Positions 8,674-20,146 of a DNA stretch of 64,000 nucleotides are shown here, in pieces. The DNA lies in the NCBI RefSeq assembly GCF_001735805.1, contig NZ_CP017248.1:3844001-3908000 (forward strand). The letters run 5' to 3'. Source of the stretch: Streptomyces fodineus. GTDB lineage: Bacteria > Actinomycetota > Actinomycetes > Streptomycetales > Streptomycetaceae. The translations under genes were made by a program, and so were the position numbers. The notes under the pieces were generated by a model. It saw only the letters and a list, made by a program, of their open reading frames with translations. It made no database searches and was not told the origin of the DNA. The stretch's first letter is position 1. Every line of letters starts with the position of its first letter.

Positions 8674-11600
8674 CCACCCCGTGCCGGCGGACTCGATCGC
8701 CGTGATCGGCATGAGCTGCCGCTTCCCCGAGGCACCGGACCCGGAGGCGTTCTGGGACAACCTCGCCGCCGGCCGCGAGTGCCTGCGCCGCTTCACCCCC
8801 GGACAACTGGCCGCCGCCCACGTCCCCGAGCAGGAGGCGTCGGATCCCGGGTACGTGCCGGTGCGCGGCGTCCTCGACGGCATCGAGCTGTTCGACGCCG
8901 AGTTCTTCGGCATGCCGCCCCGTGAGGCCGCCGTCACCGATCCCCAGCACCGGCTGCTGCTCGAATGCGCCTGGGAGGCTGCCGAGGACGCCGGCCATGC
9001 ACCGGACGCCCTGCCCGGGCACGTGGGCGTCTATGCCGGTACCGGGCCCAACGCCTATCTGGCCCGCCATGTGCGCGGCGACCCCCGGGTCCTGGAGGCG
9101 CTCGGCCCGCTGGCGGTGCAGATCGGCAACGAGAAGGACCACGCGGCCACCCGGATCGCCTACCGGCTCGGGCTGCGCGGCCCGGCCGTCGCGGTCCAGA
9201 CGGCCTGCTCCACCTCGCTGGTCGCCGTGCACATGGCCTGCCGGGCGCTGCTCGGCGGGGAGTGCGACATGGCGTTGGCCGGCGGGGCCTGCGTCAGCGT
9301 GCCGCAGGAGTCGGGCCATCTGCACACCGCGCACGACATCACCTCGCCGGACGGCCACTGCCGGACGTTCGACCGCGACGCCCGCGGCACGGTCGCCGGG
9401 AACGGCGCCGGTCTCGTCCTGCTCAAGCTGCTGCCCGACGCACTGCGCGACGGCGACCGGGTGATCGGCGTCATCCGGGGGTCGGCCGTCAACAACGACG
9501 GTCCGGGCCGGGCCGGTTACACCGCGCCCCGTCTGGAGGGCCAGGCGGACGTGCTGCTGCGGGCGTACGCCGCGGCGGGGGTCTCACCGGACGAGGTGGA
9601 CTACGTCGAGGCGCACGGCACCGGCACCGAGATCGGCGACTCGATCGAGGTCCTCGCGCTCACCGAGGCGTTCCGCCGGCACACCCGGCGGACGGGGTAC
9701 TGCCGGATCGGCTCCGTCAAGCCCAACATCGGCCACCTCGACGCCGCGGCGGGCATCGCGGGCCTGATCAAGGTGCTGCTCGCGCTGCGGCACGAGGCAC
9801 TGCCGCCGAGCATCAACTACCGCCACCCCAACCCCGAGATCCCGTTCGCCGACAGCCCGTTCCTGGTCAACGACCGGCTCAGTCCCTGGCCGGCCGGCGA
9901 GCGGGTCCGCCGCGCCGGAGTGAGCTCCTTCGGGATGGGCGGCACCAACGCGCATGTGGTGGTGGAGGAACCGCCACGGCTCCCCGCGCCCGCCGCCGCC
10001 GGTCCCGCCGGCCCGGATCTGGTCCTGCTGTCGGCCCGTACACCGGCCGCGCTGGAGCAGGCCACCGAGCGCCTCGCCCGGCACCTGGAGAGCCGTCCGC
10101 AGTCGCGGCTCGCCGACGTGGCACACACCTCACGGGCCGGGCGCACCGCGTTCCGTCACCGGCGTGCCGTCGTCTGCGCGGAACCGGCCGGCTTCCGGCG
10201 GGCCGCCGCCGCGGCGGGCCCGGCACACACCCGCGAGGTGCGCGGCCCGGCGTCCGTGGCGTTGCTGCTGCCCGGGCAGGGCACCCAGTACCCGGGCATG
10301 GCCGGGGAGCTCTACCGCCGGTACGCCGTCTTCCGGGAGGCCGTGGACCTGTGCGCCCACGCCGTACGGCGGCCCCTGGGCATCGACCTGCGCGACGCCG
10401 TATGCTCCGGCGACGGCACGGCGGGATCGTCGGCCTCGCCTGCCTCACCGGCCTCGCCCGGCTCGCTGGACGAGACCTGGCTGACCCAGCCGGCGCTGTT
10501 CACCGTGTCGTACGCGCTGGGCCGGCTGCTGCAGTCCTGGGGTCTCGAACCCTCCGTGGTCCTCGGGCACAGCCTGGGCGAGTACACGGCCGCCTGCCTC
10601 GCCGGGGCGTTCGATCCGGCGGACGGTGCGCTGCTGGTCACGCACCGGGGGCGGCTCGTGCAGCAGACCGAGCCGGGCGCGATGCTCGCGGTACGGGCCA
10701 CGGCCGAGGAGCTCGAACCGCTGCTCGGCGCGGAGCCCCTGGACCTCGCCGCCGTCAACGGCCCCCGGTCCGTGGTGGTTTCGGGGCCGGACGCGGCCGT
10801 GGCCGCGCTGGAGGGGCGCTGTGCGCAGGCCGGGCTGCGCGCCCGTCGGCTGCCGGGCGACCGCGCCTTCCACTCCCGGCTGCTCGATCCGGTGGCCGAG
10901 GAGTTCCGGGCGGCGGCCGCGGCGGTGCGCCACCGCCCGCTGCGGGTGCCGCTGATCGCCAACGAGACCGGCCGGCGGCTGCCCAAGGGCACCGTTCTCG
11001 ACGCCGGCCACTGGGTACGGCACCTGCGGGCGCCGGTCCTGTTCCACCCCTCGGTCCAGGCGCTGTCCCGCGGCCCCCGGACCCGCACGGTCACGGTGGA
11101 GGCCGGTCCCGGGCACACGTTGTCGGCGCTGGTCCGCCAGACCCTCACCGAGGAACAGGCCGAGGTGGTCACCACCATGCCCGGCCGGGACGAGCGGGCC
11201 GACGCCACGGCCACGCTGCTGGCCGGGGTGGGCGACGCCTGGACCGCGGGCGCCTCCTGCGACTGGCCCGCCTTCGCGAGGGACACCGCCCCGCGCCGGG
11301 TGTCCCTGCCGACGTATCCCTTCCAGCGCGCACGGCACTGGATCGACCTTCCCGAGGCACCGGGAACGGGCACCGGCGGCGGGGACACCGGATCCGAGGC
11401 CAGGTGCGCCAGGTGCGGGTCGCCGACCGCCGACGGGGAAGCCCAGGCCGCGGGCCAGCACACCCACGCCGCCGGTGAGGAGGCGCAGGCCGCCCGGCAA
11501 CACGCGCACGTCGACGGGGAAGAGACGCAGGGCGCCGGCCAACGCACCTGCCCGGACACCCGGCCCACCGGCGCGGACACGGACTCGGCCGACGGCGGGG

Positions 11601-11884
11601 CGGCCCCCGCCACCCCGGACCCCGGGCAACTCGCGGACGTGGAACAGAAGCTCGTACGCGCCTGGCAGGACCTGCTCGGGGCGATCCCGCTGACACCGGA
11701 GAGCGACTTCTTCGCGGTGGGCGGTGAGTCGCTGCTGGCGGTGCGACTGCTCGGCCGGGTGCGCAGGGAGTTCGGGGTCAGGCTGACCATCCGGGACATG
11801 GTGCGCCGGCCGACGGTACGGGGGATGGCCTCGGCCGTCCTCGCCGAACTGGCGGTCGGGCACCGCGCCATGGAGGACAAGTGA
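8666..11884 (+). CDS. Type I PKS single module: KS-AT-carrier
   Basis: A 1072-residue polyketide synthase without reductive domains. The ketosynthase has the Cys-His-His triad: C181 in QTACSTSL, H317 in EAHGTGTE, H357 in NIGHLDAAAG. The acyltransferase has GHSLGEYTA (Ser636) and RAFHS around 735, close to the HAFH signature of malonyl-CoA-specific domains, so malonate is the likely extender. A long low-complexity linker (about 900-985, with a repeat and RCARCG) leads to a carrier with GGESLLAV (Ser1022), which resembles a peptidyl carrier more than a classical PKS ACP. With no KR, DH or ER the module would leave a beta-keto group. The GTG start lies inside the 8-bp overlap with the NRPS stop, so both are probably made in equal amounts and work in sequence. 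Confidence 0.93.
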   Translation: MADHPVPADSIAVIGMSCRFPEAPDPEAFWDNLAAGRECLRRFTPGQLAAAHVPEQEASDPGYVPVRGVLDGIELFDAEFFGMPPREAAVTDPQHRLLLECAWEAAEDAGHAPDALPGHVGVYAGTGPNAYLARHVRGDPRVLEALGPLAVQIGNEKDHAATRIAYRLGLRGPAVAVQTACSTSLVAVHMACRALLGGECDMALAGGACVSVPQESGHLHTAHDITSPDGHCRTFDRDARGTVAGNGAGLVLLKLLPDALRDGDRVIGVIRGSAVNNDGPGRAGYTAPRLEGQADVLLRAYAAAGVSPDEVDYVEAHGTGTEIGDSIEVLALTEAFRRHTRRTGYCRIGSVKPNIGHLDAAAGIAGLIKVLLALRHEALPPSINYRHPNPEIPFADSPFLVNDRLSPWPAGERVRRAGVSSFGMGGTNAHVVVEEPPRLPAPAAAGPAGPDLVLLSARTPAALEQATERLARHLESRPQSRLADVAHTSRAGRTAFRHRRAVVCAEPAGFRRAAAAAGPAHTREVRGPASVALLLPGQGTQYPGMAGELYRRYAVFREAVDLCAHAVRRPLGIDLRDAVCSGDGTAGSSASPASPASPGSLDETWLTQPALFTVSYALGRLLQSWGLEPSVVLGHSLGEYTAACLAGAFDPADGALLVTHRGRLVQQTEPGAMLAVRATAEELEPLLGAEPLDLAAVNGPRSVVVSGPDAAVAALEGRCAQAGLRARRLPGDRAFHSRLLDPVAEEFRAAAAAVRHRPLRVPLIANETGRRLPKGTVLDAGHWVRHLRAPVLFHPSVQALSRGPRTRTVTVEAGPGHTLSALVRQTLTEEQAEVVTTMPGRDERADATATLLAGVGDAWTAGASCDWPAFARDTAPRRVSLPTYPFQRARHWIDLPEAPGTGTGGGDTGSEARCARCGSPTADGEAQAAGQHTHAAGEEAQAARQHAHVDGEETQGAGQRTCPDTRPTGADTDSADGGAAPATPDPGQLADVEQKLVRAWQDLLGAIPLTPESDFFAVGGESLLAVRLLGRVRREFGVRLTIRDMVRRPTVRGMASAVLAELAVGHRAMEDK
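11432..11551 (+). repeat. Three 39-42 bp repeats in the PKS AT-carrier linker
   Basis: Three imperfect in-frame copies encode DGEAQAAGQHTHA, GEEAQAARQHAHV and DGEETQGAGQRTC. They sit in the flexible linker between acyltransferase and carrier domain and probably change only linker length. Confidence 0.7.
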
Positions 11885-12617
11885 CGCAGACGGGGAAGGA
11901 AGAGCAGGTGCACATTCCGTACAGGTACCAGGAGTTGGCCCACGGCGAGCGGGGCACCGTCCTGCTCGCCGACTTCGCCGGGTTCTCGGCCCGGCGCAGC
12001 CTCGGCGCGGCACTGGCCGAGGGCGGCGAAGGCTGGCGCGTGCTGCGCGTCGACGCCGTCGACGACCTCACCGAGGCGGTGGACGGGCCACCGCCGGGCC
12101 TCCCGGAGCTGTCGGCCGGTTACGCCCGCGTCCTGCGCCCCGAGATCACCGGGCCCGCCGTCGTCGTCGGCTACTGCACGGCCGCCTCGCTGGCCGGCCG
12201 GCTCGCCGCGGAGCTCGCCCTTCCGCTGGTGCTCGTCCAGCCCACCTGGCCCTCCGCGGACACCGTGGCCGAGGAATTCGCCGGTATCCGCAAGGAGTTC
12301 GGGGCGGACGCCGCAGCCACGGACCAGGACGCCGGGTTCCGGTACGGGCGGGCCGGGGTCGCGGAGGCCCTCGCGGCCATGCGGACCACCCTGCTCTGCG
12401 ACTTCACGGCGATCGCGCGGGAGCAGGAGCTGGCCGAGGAGGACGCGGAGATCCTCCTGGAGGAGATGCTGCCCCGCTGTCTCGCCTGGCTCGGCTTCGT
12501 CCGGATCACGGCCGACGACCCCGTACGGGACGCGGCGACGCCGACGCTGGACGCCGACGACGTGCCCGTGTCCGAGGTGCTGCGCGCCGTGACGGCCGCG
12601 GCCCGCAACGGCGGTTC

Positions 12618-12621
<4 letters not shown>
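11881..12621 (+). CDS. Unknown 246-aa protein with hydrolase-like Cys elbow
   Basis: I do not recognise a family with confidence. The order beta strand (TVLLADFAG), helix, then VVVGYCTAASLAGRLA followed by LPLVLVQP looks like the core of an alpha/beta-hydrolase. The nucleophile elbow would be G-Y-C-T-A, with Cys99 where thioesterases have Ser. The C-terminal half is helical and acidic, and I cannot find a matching catalytic Asp/His pair. It could be a degenerate thioesterase-like editing or acyl-handling partner. The GTG start overlaps the PKS stop (GTGA), and its own stop overlaps the following A-domain gene, placing it firmly in the biosynthetic operon. Confidence 0.6.
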
Positions 12622-14162
<1,541 letters not shown>

Positions 14163-14233
14163 GGGGCGCCGCGGCGGCCCGGAACCGGCCATGCACACAA
14201 CAGGATCCACGATTGCGGAGGTTGGGGTAAGGC

Positions 14234-15502
14234 ATGGGTATGGATGTGCCAGGGCGAGTCGCCGCCGGCAACGAGCCGCTGCTCATACTGGTCAGTCCGA
14301 TGGGCGAGACCACCCGCGGATATCTCCTGCAGTCCGTGGCCAAGGAATACCGGCTGTGGCTGTTCAAGGAGGAGGAACCGACCTGGGAGCGCCCGTACGT
14401 CGTCGGTCACACGGTGGTGGACACCCTGGACGCCCGTGCCCTGACCGAGGCCGCGCGGCAGGTGCCCGCCGACGGCATCCTGTGCTGGGACGAGACGCGC
14501 ATCCTGCCCTCGGCCCTGCTGGCCGAGGCGCTCGGCCTGCCGGCGATGCCCTCCGGCGCCGTACGCACCTGCCGGGACAAGCACGCCACCCGGCGGGCGC
14601 TGACGGCGGCGGGCGCCTCGCCGGTCGCCTCCGCCTCCGCGCGCGATCTCGCCGAGGCCCGGGCGGCGGCCCGGGACATCGGCTATCCGGTGGTGGTCAA
14701 GCCGCGCGCCCTGGTCGGCAGCAACGGCACCACGTTCGTCACCGACGAAGACCACCTGGCCCGGGTCTTCGACTCGGTCGCCACCCGCTCGATGCCGGAG
14801 GTGCGGGAGCGGTTCGCAGCACCGGTGGTGGTGGAGGAGTACCTGGACGGTCCCGAGATCAGCGTCGACAGCCTGTGCTGGGACGGTGTGGTGACACCGC
14901 TGTTCGTGGCGCGCAAACACCTCGGCTACCCGCCGTACTTCGAGGAGGTCGGGCACACCGTCGACGCCGCCGATCCGCTGCTCACCGACCCGGAGCTGGG
15001 CGCGGCGCTGACCGCCGTGCACGCGGCCGTGGGGCTCGGCCGGGCCTGGACGCACACCGAGTGGCGGCTGACGCGCGGTGGTCCCCGGCTGGTGGAGATC
15101 AACGCCCGCAGCGGCGGCGACCTCATCCCCTATCTCGGCCGACTGGTCACCGGGGTCGACGCCGGGCTGGTCGCCGCGTCGCTGGCCCTCGGGGTGCGTC
15201 CCTCGGCACAGGTGCGCCCGCAGGGGGCGGCGGCGGTGCGGTTCCTGTATCCGGAGCGGGATGTCGTCGCGGAGGCGGTCCGCGTCGACGAGGCCCGGCT
15301 GCCGGCCGCCGTCGACCGGGTGGACGTCCTGGCCGCGCCCGGACAGTCGCTGCGGTTGCCGCCGCGCGCCCATGTGACGGGCCGCTACGCCCTTGTCGTC
15401 GTCACCGCCGCCACCGCCGAGGGGTGTGCCGAGGCCCTGGACGCGGCTGCGGCGGCCGTCACCCTGGTCCCGGCCCGCGACCTGCCCGGGGCGGCGGGGT
15501 GA
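14234..15502 (+). CDS. ATP-grasp ligase (amino acid/peptide ligase type)
   Basis: A 422-residue ATP-grasp protein. The pre-ATP-grasp domain is followed by the ATP-binding segment YPVVVKPRALVGSNGTT, the VVEEYLDGPEISVDSL segment and the metal-binding region LVEINARSGGDLIPY. This pattern matches L-amino acid ligases and carnosine-synthase-like enzymes, which join a carboxylate to an amine through an acyl-phosphate. In this cluster it probably makes an amide bond outside the NRPS assembly line, or caps the product. The ATG is preceded by a purine-rich GGAGG at about 14217-14221, somewhat distant, with GGGGTAAGG nearer. Its stop overlaps the downstream transporter gene (GTGA), so enzyme and exporter are coupled. 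Confidence 0.85.
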   Translation: MGMDVPGRVAAGNEPLLILVSPMGETTRGYLLQSVAKEYRLWLFKEEEPTWERPYVVGHTVVDTLDARALTEAARQVPADGILCWDETRILPSALLAEALGLPAMPSGAVRTCRDKHATRRALTAAGASPVASASARDLAEARAAARDIGYPVVVKPRALVGSNGTTFVTDEDHLARVFDSVATRSMPEVRERFAAPVVVEEYLDGPEISVDSLCWDGVVTPLFVARKHLGYPPYFEEVGHTVDAADPLLTDPELGAALTAVHAAVGLGRAWTHTEWRLTRGGPRLVEINARSGGDLIPYLGRLVTGVDAGLVAASLALGVRPSAQVRPQGAAAVRFLYPERDVVAEAVRVDEARLPAAVDRVDVLAAPGQSLRLPPRAHVTGRYALVVVTAATAEGCAEALDAAAAAVTLVPARDLPGAAG

Positions 15503-16728
15503 CCGAGACCCAGCACCCCTCCCGGGCCCCCGCGACCGGCGCGGCGGCGACCTGGCGGGAGGCGCCGACGGCCGTCAAGGCGGTCGTCGTCGGCATCTTC
15601 GTCAACCGGCTCGGCGGTTTCCTCCAGGCGTTCCTGGTGCTGTTCCTGGTGCGCGGCGGTTACGACTCGGTGCAGGCGAGCACCGCGCTCGGCGTGAACG
15701 GCGTGGGCTGCATCGTCGGTGTGCTGCTCGGCGGCTGGCTTGTGGATCTGGTCGGCGCGCGCCGGGCCATCGTCTGGTCGATGACGCTCACGGCCGTGCT
15801 GACCGCGGCGGTACCGGCGGTGCCCTCCTATCCGCTGCTGCTGGCCGTGGTCACCGCGCTCGGCATGAGCAGCCAGGTCTACCGCCCCGCCTCGGCCGAG
15901 GTGGTCAGCGCCGGGGTGGCGCCGCGGCGCAGGGTGATGGCGTTCGCCATGTACCGGCTGGCCCTCAACACCGGGACGACCGCGGCGCCGCTGCTGGGCG
16001 CGCTGCTCGCCGCCGTGTCGTACTCGCTGCTGTTCTGGGTGGAGGCCGTCGCCGCCCTGGCCTGCGCGCTGGTCAGCGGCTGGGCGCTGCCGCCCGGGGC
16101 GGGCCGCGGGGATCACCGGCGCCGGGACGGATCCCGTACGGGCGGATACCTGACGCTGCTCCGTGACGTCCGCTATCTGCTGTTCCTGCTGGGGATGCTG
16201 GTCTACGCGGCGGTGTACATCCAGTACGTCTCCGTACTGCCGCTGGCGGTCCGGGACGCCGGCTGGAGCACCTTCGTCTACGGCGCGCTGATCAGCGTCA
16301 ACGGCCTGATCGTGATCTGCTGCGAGCTCCTCGTCACCCGCCGGACCCAGCACTGGCCCCGGCGGCTCGCGGCGGCCGCCGGGATCGTGCTGGTGTCGGG
16401 CGGGGTGGCGCTGTACGCCCTGCCGCCGCAGGTCGGGTGGTTCTTCGTCGCGACCGTGGTGTGGTCGCTCGGCGAGACGGTGGGCTCCCCCACCATGGTC
16501 GCCTACCCGGCACACGCGGCCCGCCCCGAACTGACGAGCCGTTACATGGGCGCCTCCCAGGCCGCCTTCGGTGCCGGAACCGCCCTGGGCCCGCCCCTGG
16601 GTGTGGCCCTGTGGGCCGCGTGGGGCGGTACCTCATGGCTGCTGTTCGGCGCGCTGGGCCTGCTGGCGGCGGCGGCCGTGACCACGGGCATGCGCACCGA
16701 CGCCGAGCCGACCGCCGACGATCCCTGA
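15499..16728 (+). CDS. MFS transporter
   Basis: A 409-residue major facilitator with about 12 membrane helices. GGWLVDLVGARRAIV is the loop 2-3 signature. The frame is open far upstream, but the GTG at 15499 overlapping the ligase stop is the natural start; the upstream part is shadow of the ligase gene. Probably exports the ligase product. It is a different protein from the minus-strand MFS at 3.6-4.9 kb, so the cluster carries two exporters. Confidence 0.85.
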   Translation: MTETQHPSRAPATGAAATWREAPTAVKAVVVGIFVNRLGGFLQAFLVLFLVRGGYDSVQASTALGVNGVGCIVGVLLGGWLVDLVGARRAIVWSMTLTAVLTAAVPAVPSYPLLLAVVTALGMSSQVYRPASAEVVSAGVAPRRRVMAFAMYRLALNTGTTAAPLLGALLAAVSYSLLFWVEAVAALACALVSGWALPPGAGRGDHRRRDGSRTGGYLTLLRDVRYLLFLLGMLVYAAVYIQYVSVLPLAVRDAGWSTFVYGALISVNGLIVICCELLVTRRTQHWPRRLAAAAGIVLVSGGVALYALPPQVGWFFVATVVWSLGETVGSPTMVAYPAHAARPELTSRYMGASQAAFGAGTALGPPLGVALWAAWGGTSWLLFGALGLLAAAAVTTGMRTDAEPTADDP

Positions 16729-16730
16729 CG

Positions 16731-16762
16731 GCCGGCGGCGTCAGCGAGGCACCATCGCCGGC
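16731..16762. terminator. Possible terminator at the right end of the biosynthetic operon
   Basis: GCCGGCG and CGCCGGC arms separated by 18 nt lie directly after the MFS stop and reach the stop of the convergent methyltransferase gene. No U tract is present. Confidence 0.4.
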
Positions 16763-17742
16763 TACTCAGGGCACGAGCAGGTGCTACGGGCCATGCGGCA
16801 GGCCGCTGGTCCGCTCCTCGCCGACCGGGGCCGGCGGCCGACGACCACGGTGGCCTCCATCTCCTCGCACTCGGCCACCCACGCGTCCAGCCCCGCCCCG
16901 GCGAACAGGGCCCGGGTGTGCGGAGCCTGGTCCTCGCCGGTCTCGACGATCACATGTCCGCCGGGCGCCAGCCACCCGTCGGCACCGGCGGCGATACGGC
17001 GCTGTATCTCCAGTCCGTCACGACCGCCGGCCAGGCTGTGGACCGGCTCATGCTCGCGGGCCTCGGCCGGCAGGGTCGCGAGGGCGTCGACGGGGACGTA
17101 CGGGGCATTGGCGACCAGCAGGTCGACGCGGCCGCGCAGCGCTTGCGGGAGCGCGGCGTACAGGTCGCCCTCGTGGACGTGCGCGCGGTTCGCGAACAGC
17201 TCCAGATTGCGGCGGGCGGACGCGGTCTGCACCGGGTCGATGTCGGCGGCGTGGATCTCGGCCCGCGGCAGCCGCACGGCCAGCGCGGTGGCCAGCGGCG
17301 CGGCACCGCAGCACAGGTCCACGATCAACGCCGCGTCGCGGCCGACCCGCATGGCCTGTGCCACCAGGAACTCGGTGCGCCGCCTGGGCACGAACACCCC
17401 CGGGGTGACGGCGATGCGCAGCCCGCAGAACGCCGCCCAGCCGACGACGTGTTCCAGGGGTTCACCGGCGCAGCGCCGTGCCACCATGCGGTCGACCAGG
17501 ACTTCGACGTCCGCCGCCCGCTCCTCGCCGGAGCCGGGCCCCGTGGAACGCCCGGCGGCGTCCAGGATCAGCTCGGCCTCCTCCTCGGCGAACACGCAGC
17601 CCGCGGCACGCAGCCGCGCGACGACCGGCTCCAGCGGGGCGCCGAACGGGGAGCGGAAAGAAGGAAGTGAAGAAGAATCAGAATCAGAAACCGAAGAAGA
17701 ATCAGCTGCCGTGCAGCAGTCGTGCACCAGCGTGTCGTCCAT
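16762..17742 (-). CDS. PrmC-related N5-glutamine methyltransferase-like protein
   Basis: A 326-residue SAM-dependent methyltransferase related to PrmC/HemK, which methylates the glutamine of the GGQ motif of peptide release factors. The helical N-terminal region is followed by the SAM site VDLCCGAAPLATALA, the acidic AADID, and VANAPYVP. Classical PrmC has NPPY; the NAPY form is typical of an actinobacterial PrmC-related group, so the substrate may differ. The first 30 residues are unusually rich in Ser and Asp and come from an AG-rich tract (17660-17700) unlike the surrounding DNA. The ATG is well supported by GGAGGG 6 bp upstream, and no other start precedes the conserved part. It marks the boundary between the cluster and housekeeping genes. 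Confidence 0.78.
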   Translation of the reverse strand: MDDTLVHDCCTAADSSSVSDSDSSSLPSFRSPFGAPLEPVVARLRAAGCVFAEEEAELILDAAGRSTGPGSGEERAADVEVLVDRMVARRCAGEPLEHVVGWAAFCGLRIAVTPGVFVPRRRTEFLVAQAMRVGRDAALIVDLCCGAAPLATALAVRLPRAEIHAADIDPVQTASARRNLELFANRAHVHEGDLYAALPQALRGRVDLLVANAPYVPVDALATLPAEAREHEPVHSLAGGRDGLEIQRRIAAGADGWLAPGGHVIVETGEDQAPHTRALFAGAGLDAWVAECEEMEATVVVGRRPRSARSGPAACRMARSTCSCPE

Positions 17743-18233
17743 GACGAACCCTCCAGGGGTGGATCCCTACCGTTACCGCGCTGATGGGTCTCACCTCCCG
17801 GAATCCGTCGCCGACCGGTGCCGGCGGATGCACGGCGAAACTATAGCGAAGTCCGCCCGGCCATGAACGTCACGCGGTGAACCGCAGCACCTCGGCACGG
17901 GCGGGGGCGGTCACGCCAACGGGTGAGCTACCACAGGCCGTTGACTCCGCCCGGGGCGCCCGGCACCGTCGCCGAGTCGGCATTGCCCGGGAGGACGTGC
18001 TCCGGCCCCTGTCCCCGCGCCGCGCGCCAATCTCGCGAGCGCCAACTCACCCCCCGGCAAGGGACTCCCTGCACAGCGTCGGAGCGGGCGGCAGCTGGGT
18101 CCAGCCGACCGGCATCCTCCCCGGACCCGCCGCACCTTTCCAGACATCCGCCACGAAGCAAGGGCCCGCCTCCGAAGAGTCGGACCCTCTCTGACCTGTT
18201 TGCCAGATCAGTGACGTGGCGGTACGCCACCCG
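17743..18233. other. 491-bp intergenic region between ychF and the methyltransferase gene
   Basis: No coding sequence or tRNA was seen. On the minus strand TATAGT (17840-17845) could be a -10 box for the methyltransferase gene, with a poor -35 (TTCATG) 16 bp upstream. A small hairpin, GTGGCG-GTA-CGCCAC at 18216-18230, directly follows the ychF stop and may be a weak terminator. The rest is GC-rich sequence without a pattern I can assign. Confidence 0.4.
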
Positions 18234-19322
<1,089 letters not shown>

Positions 19323-19506
19323 GTTGCGACTTCCCGTAATTGAGTGGGCCAGGGGCTGCCAGGGGCCAGAGACCGACACTGGCCGATCCACCAGTCTACG
19401 GCGTCCGCGCCGGGCCGCTCGCGGGAGCTTCGAACGCGTGGCCAAGCTCTTCCCACCGGCGTGTCTGATGGGCCATTCGGCACATAAACAGACCTAAGTT
19501 GGTCCA

Positions 19507-20088
19507 GTGGAGCAACACAGATCGCGACCTCCGAACGACGGACCGCGACGCGGGACACCGCAGCAGCCCGCGCATCTGCCTCCGCAGGCCCGGCGCGGGG
19601 CGGGCGGGGAGCGCAGGTCGACGGGGCAGCGGGCGGGGAGACGGGGACGGGCCGGGGGGTCGGTGCCGCCGGGGCCGCTGCTGCCGGGCCCCCGGCTCAC
19701 CGGGCTCGGCGGCGGGCTGTTCTGTGTCGTGGCGATGTTCCTGATGGGCTGCCTGGACGCGCTGCTGTTCGGCGGGTACCTGCCCGTGTACGGCGTGCTG
19801 TTCCTGCCGGTGTGCGTGCTGACCGCGCTGTGGGTGCGGTCCGGGGACCTGCTGACCGCTCCCGTGGTCGTACCGGTCGCGTTCGCCGTGGGGCTGCTGC
19901 CCCTCGCCGACGGCAGAGGGGGGCTGCCCAGCCGGCTGATGGGGCTGTTCACCGGGCTCGCCACCCAGGCAGGCTGGCTGTACGGCGGGACGCTCGCCGC
20001 CGGTGTGATCGTGCTCGTACGCCGGGTGCGGTGGGTACGGAGCCGACAGCGCCGCGCCGTGGGTGAGCGGAGGCACTTGATCGGCTGA
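19507..20088 (+). CDS. DUF6542-type membrane protein
   Basis: A 193-residue protein with a proline- and arginine-rich, probably disordered N-terminal 65 residues, then four hydrophobic segments (about 68-92, 93-107, 115-130, 145-168) and a basic tail. This matches the streptomycete DUF6542 pattern; function unknown. The GTG start is uncertain because there is no good ribosome site. A TAAGTT hexamer 13 bp upstream could be a -10 box of an almost leaderless message. Confidence 0.7.
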   Translation: MEQHRSRPPNDGPRRGTPQQPAHLPPQARRGAGGERRSTGQRAGRRGRAGGSVPPGPLLPGPRLTGLGGGLFCVVAMFLMGCLDALLFGGYLPVYGVLFLPVCVLTALWVRSGDLLTAPVVVPVAFAVGLLPLADGRGGLPSRLMGLFTGLATQAGWLYGGTLAAGVIVLVRRVRWVRSRQRRAVGERRHLIG

Positions 20089-20146
20089 CTGCGACCGCGG
20101 CCGGGCGGGGGCCGCTGGTGGGACGTGCGCCGCGGCCACGCGTGCG

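Noticed and set aside
10571..10880. Methylmalonyl specificity of the PKS acyltransferase.
   Set aside because: The diagnostic segment reads RAFH, near HAFH of malonyl-type domains, not YASH.
17743..18233. tRNA gene or attachment site at the cluster border.
   Set aside because: No T-loop (GGTTCGAATCC-like), no acceptor stem pairing and no direct repeat of the cluster edge were seen.
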